Assembly (NCBI GenBank): GCA_964601355.1
Contig: CAZRNB010000033.1
Coordinates: forward strand, 1-25,683
Direction: 5' to 3'
DNA from: CAZRNB01 sp964601355
GTDB taxonomy: Bacteria > Planctomycetota > Phycisphaerae > Sedimentisphaerales > Anaerobacaceae
Length of the DNA: 25,683 nt
Shown: piece after piece, positions 23,435 through 25,683 of the stretch
Layout of the letters: every line of letters starts with the position of its first letter
Numbering within the stretch: position 1 is the stretch's first letter
Notes under the pieces: generated by a model
Told to the model about the DNA's origin: nothing
Seen by the model: the letters and a program-made list of their open reading frames with translations, nothing else
Databases searched by the model: none
Made by a program: the position numbers and the translations under genes

Positions 23435-24403
23435 ATGTCCCTCAAACACATAATACGAGGCGTTTTAACTTATGTCCCGGAGCTTGAAAAAATAATGCCA
23501 GGCCAAACGGGCGGTACCAATTCTGCTCGCTATTGTTACTCGGCATGGATGAGACATTTTGTGTTGGCACAAGAGGCCCATCTGTGTATTTGGCCCAAAG
23601 TGGTTGCCGAGCTTGGCCCAGGAGATTCTCTCGGCATAGGCTTAGCGGCACTATTATCGGGAGCACAGAAATACTATGCGTTTGACGTCGTAGAATATGC
23701 CGATGCCGCGGTAAATATGGGCATATTCGATGAGCTGGTTACGCTTTTTATCAATTGTGAGCCGATACCGGGCCCGCAGGAGTTTCCACAACTGCAGCCG
23801 CTGCTAAAATCATACAAATTTCCGCACAATATTTTGACGGACGAGAGGCTTGGGCAAAACCTGAACGTTGAAAGAATTCAATCCATAAAGGAGTCGCTGG
23901 TCAATCCTGGTGATTCAAAGGATGCAGATATGGAAATCTGCTATATTGTACCCTGGTATAATAGCGATATAATAGAACAGGAATCCGTTGATATGATATT
24001 TTCGCAGGCGGTGCTTGAGCATGTAGAAGACCTCCCTCATACATACGAGACGTTTTATCGCTGGCTCAGGAAAGATGGCTTTATGAGTCATCAAATCGAC
24101 TTTGGATGTCACCATCTTGCAGAACGGTGGAACGGCCACTTGGCCTATTCGGACCTGGCCTGGAAATTAGTTAAGGGCAAAAGGTCCTATCTTTTAAACC
24201 GGCAGTCTTATTCCACACATAAGCGTCTTCTTGAGCAATCCGGTTTTGAAATTGTTTGCGAAGTCAAAACTTCCGACAGCTCTGGGCTTGCCAAAGAACA
24301 GCTAAGTCCTAGATTTAGACAGTTGTCAGAGGAAGACCTGTCAACGAGAACAGTTCATATTTTGGCAAGGAAAAGACCCCACGTGAAACGTGGGGCTAAA
24401 TAA
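23435..24403 (+). CDS. Class I SAM-dependent methyltransferase
   Basis: A 322-residue protein with motif I 'VVAELGPGDSLGIGLA' (about residues 56-71), 'YYAFDVVEYAD' as the motif II region, and 'VDMIFSQAVLEHVEDLPHTYETFYRWLRKDGF', the block of methyltransferases in which a histidine follows 'LE'. The large middle section (about 90-185) is not a standard part of the fold and may be a substrate-binding insertion. The substrate is unknown, probably a sugar of the glycan made here. The last nine residues ('RPHVKRGAK') and the stop codon are encoded by hairpin element D, so the ancestral protein probably ended near 'HILARK'. No strong ribosome site precedes the ATG. Confidence 0.85.
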   Translation: MSLKHIIRGVLTYVPELEKIMPGQTGGTNSARYCYSAWMRHFVLAQEAHLCIWPKVVAELGPGDSLGIGLAALLSGAQKYYAFDVVEYADAAVNMGIFDELVTLFINCEPIPGPQEFPQLQPLLKSYKFPHNILTDERLGQNLNVERIQSIKESLVNPGDSKDADMEICYIVPWYNSDIIEQESVDMIFSQAVLEHVEDLPHTYETFYRWLRKDGFMSHQIDFGCHHLAERWNGHLAYSDLAWKLVKGKRSYLLNRQSYSTHKRLLEQSGFEIVCEVKTSDSSGLAKEQLSPRFRQLSEEDLSTRTVHILARKRPHVKRGAK

Positions 24404-24435
24404 AAAATATATTTAGCCCCCGGTTTTACCGGGGA
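24375..24435. repeat. Paired-hairpin element, copy D
   Basis: Hairpin 1 is CCCCACGT-GAA-ACGTGGGG (24377-24395), identical to copy B. The central arms GGGGCTAAAT (24392-24401) and ATTTAGCCCC (24411-24420) are a perfect 10-bp inverted repeat. Hairpin 2 is CCCCGGT-TTT-ACCGGGG (24418-24434), followed by a T-rich run, so it could also act as a weak terminator. The element covers the end of the methyltransferase gene and the gap before the last gene. Confidence 0.9.
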
Positions 24436-24452
24436 TTATTTTTTGTACGATT

Positions 24453-25683
24453 ATGAAGATTGCGTATGTCGTTTCGGGCATGAAGATGCCCTTCGTCATT
24501 AACGAAATTGAGGCACATGAACAAGCCGGTTGGCAGGTTCTGACATTGGCCAGTTGCAGACCTGAACGATTTCAAGATTGGTCTGAGCTCATGGTCAAAT
24601 GGTGCCGAAGAACTATTTATCGCTCAAGTGCACTTGTGCAGATGTGGATGACTTTGCGAGAAATGACTAACAATCCCCTTTGCTTCTGGAAGGTCTGCTT
24701 TTGGGTGGCAACTTTACTTTTTTATAGTCCAGTTGAATTTGCAAAAGCAGTCTATGAATTATCAACAGCCTGTGATTTTGCCTTTCACTGCCGAAAATTT
24801 GGAGCTGAGCATATCCATGTGCATTTTGCCAGCCGGTCTTTAAGTCTTGGGATTATGTTAGGGATGCTGATGGATTTGCCCGTGTCATGCACGGTTCACG
24901 CTTTCGACATATTCACAAGAAGCGCCGGCAGCCTGCGGCCACGCTTGGCTAAATGCAAATTTATAGCTGCCATTTCGCAATTCAATATCGAATATTTAAG
25001 AAACACCTGCGGCAAATCCATTGCAGATTTGTGTCACGTTGTGCATTGTGGTATAGATATGGAAAGGTTTAGGTCTATATCTCGTCAGCCTCAGCCTGGA
25101 AGGATGATATGCGTAGCCAGGCTCGAACGCAAGAAAGGTCTTGATACAGCGATAGCAGTCTGCGCTAAATTAAAGGAAAGAAACGTAGATTTTTTATTCC
25201 AGATTATCGGCGACGGCCCCGAAAGAAAACGTCTTAAGGAACAAATTCACAAATTCGGTTTGGAGAGCCAAGTAGGGCTGCTTGGACCGAGGGCAAATGA
25301 TAAGCTCATTCCACTTTTAAGCCAGGCCGGTTTATTTTTCATGCCTTGCGTGAAGACGCATGATGGCGATATGGATGGGATTCCGGTAGCTATGATGGAG
25401 GCGATGGCCTGTGAGGTGCCGGTTGTCACAACTCGGATTTCCGGCATCCCTGAGCTTGTACATCACAACATCAATGGATTACTTGTTGAGACGAATGACG
25501 ATGGACGAGGGACGAAGGACGAGGCACGAGCGACGAGCGACGAGCGACGAATGCTGGCCGAGGCCGTCGAAAGTCTCCTTTCCGATCCTGATAGGATCCG
25601 CCGATTTGGTCTCGCCGCCCGTCGGCAGGTCGAGCAGAATTTCAATGTCGCTAAGACCGCAGCGCAACTGCGGCAGTTAATTA
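24453..25683 (+). CDS. GT4-family glycosyltransferase with in-frame heptad array (partial, runs off right edge)
   Basis: The frame is open from ATG 24453 to the window end without a stop (410 codons), so the 3' end is missing. The C-terminal GT-B donor domain is clear: 'RMICVARLERKKGLDTAI', 'FQIIGDGPERKRLKEQI', then 'DGIPVAMMEAMACEVPVV', where Asp replaces the first Glu of the usual E-x7-E pair, and 'SGIPELVHHNINGLLVE'. The N-domain has 'EHIHVHFASRS' and 'CTVHAFDIF', as in colanic-acid-type transferases. Between 'GLLVE' and 'LAEAVESLLSDPDRIRRFG' lies a 21-residue tract made of three 7-residue repeats, encoded by nine ACGANNN heptads (25491-25553). Such tracts are not part of the family, where a short 'PPGDPEA'-type loop is usual. 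The gene starts 18 bp after element D. Confidence 0.9.
   Translation, partial: MKIAYVVSGMKMPFVINEIEAHEQAGWQVLTLASCRPERFQDWSELMVKWCRRTIYRSSALVQMWMTLREMTNNPLCFWKVCFWVATLLFYSPVEFAKAVYELSTACDFAFHCRKFGAEHIHVHFASRSLSLGIMLGMLMDLPVSCTVHAFDIFTRSAGSLRPRLAKCKFIAAISQFNIEYLRNTCGKSIADLCHVVHCGIDMERFRSISRQPQPGRMICVARLERKKGLDTAIAVCAKLKERNVDFLFQIIGDGPERKRLKEQIHKFGLESQVGLLGPRANDKLIPLLSQAGLFFMPCVKTHDGDMDGIPVAMMEAMACEVPVVTTRISGIPELVHHNINGLLVETNDDGRGTKDEARATSDERRMLAEAVESLLSDPDRIRRFGLAARRQVEQNFNVAKTAAQLRQLI
25491..25553. repeat. Heptad direct repeat, GGACGAN family, inside a GT4 gene
   Basis: Nine uninterrupted 7-bp units of the form ACGANNN (25491-25553, 63 nt). Since 21 nt is both three heptads and seven codons, the array encodes three related 7-residue units: TNDDGRG, TKDEARA, TSDERRM. 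It shares its core with the inverted array at 22275-22349 but here only the direct arm is present. Confidence 0.92.

Noticed and set aside
24418..24443. Intrinsic terminator after the second methyltransferase gene
   Set aside because: Hairpin 2 of element D is followed by a T-rich run, but the run starts after GATTA and the same hairpins occur mid-operon without T-runs. Kept as part of the element and not called as a terminator.
25411..25680. Open frame of 89 codons at the right edge, plus strand
   Set aside because: It overlaps, in another frame, the GT4 gene that is open from 24453 to the window end with clear family motifs. The low-complexity product is a side effect of the heptad array.

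Overview
The window most likely comes from a Planctomycetota genome, probably class Phycisphaerae (Sedimentisphaerales-like). The strongest clue is the secreted protein at 3431-5656. Its modules (a 'PADG.PNVPRDTDLSW...YYWRVDEVN' segment, a 'VDDFEDYND' segment and a terminal 'IDDIRLY' segment) are typical of that group. The H-X9-DG-like prepilin at 5780-6550 agrees. This placement is inference from family resemblance, not a search result.

Layout. The left part (1-8.8 kb) is mixed: a SpoIIE/PP2C-type phosphatase, a secreted protein with a DUF4056-like motif, a large multidomain secreted protein, a prepilin-like protein, two adjacent multi-membrane proteins and a tRNA-Leu(CAG). The right part (9.48 kb to the window end) is a one-directional surface-polysaccharide cluster of 12 genes: a nucleotide-sugar epimerase/dehydratase, a bifunctional fucokinase/GDP-fucose pyrophosphorylase (Fkp-like), GDP-mannose 4,6-dehydratase, GDP-L-fucose synthase, a DUF2723-type membrane protein, a Wzx-like flippase, a methyltransferase translationally coupled to an APH-fold kinase, a Wzy/WaaL-like polymerase or ligase, a GT4 glycosyltransferase, a second methyltransferase, and a second GT4 gene that runs off the right edge (24453 to end).

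How the genes fit. The cluster appears to make GDP-L-fucose, by a salvage-type and a de novo route side by side, then assemble, modify, flip and polymerise a fucose-containing glycan by a Wzx/Wzy-type route.

The most unusual content is repeat DNA. (a) Paired-hairpin elements with CCCC/GGGG arms, or their scars, sit at 7 of the 9 gene junctions between 14.7 and 24.4 kb, often supplying stop codons and C-terminal residues. (b) Several sequence-unrelated families of short repeats share one design: a degenerate array with a 7-9 bp period that usually flips to the reverse complement partway. Two arrays of the family with consensus GGACGAN lie in frame inside two different glycosyltransferase genes. 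In one, nine ACGANNN heptads (63 nt) encode exactly three copies of a 7-residue repeat. These elements are the best candidates for something undescribed here.
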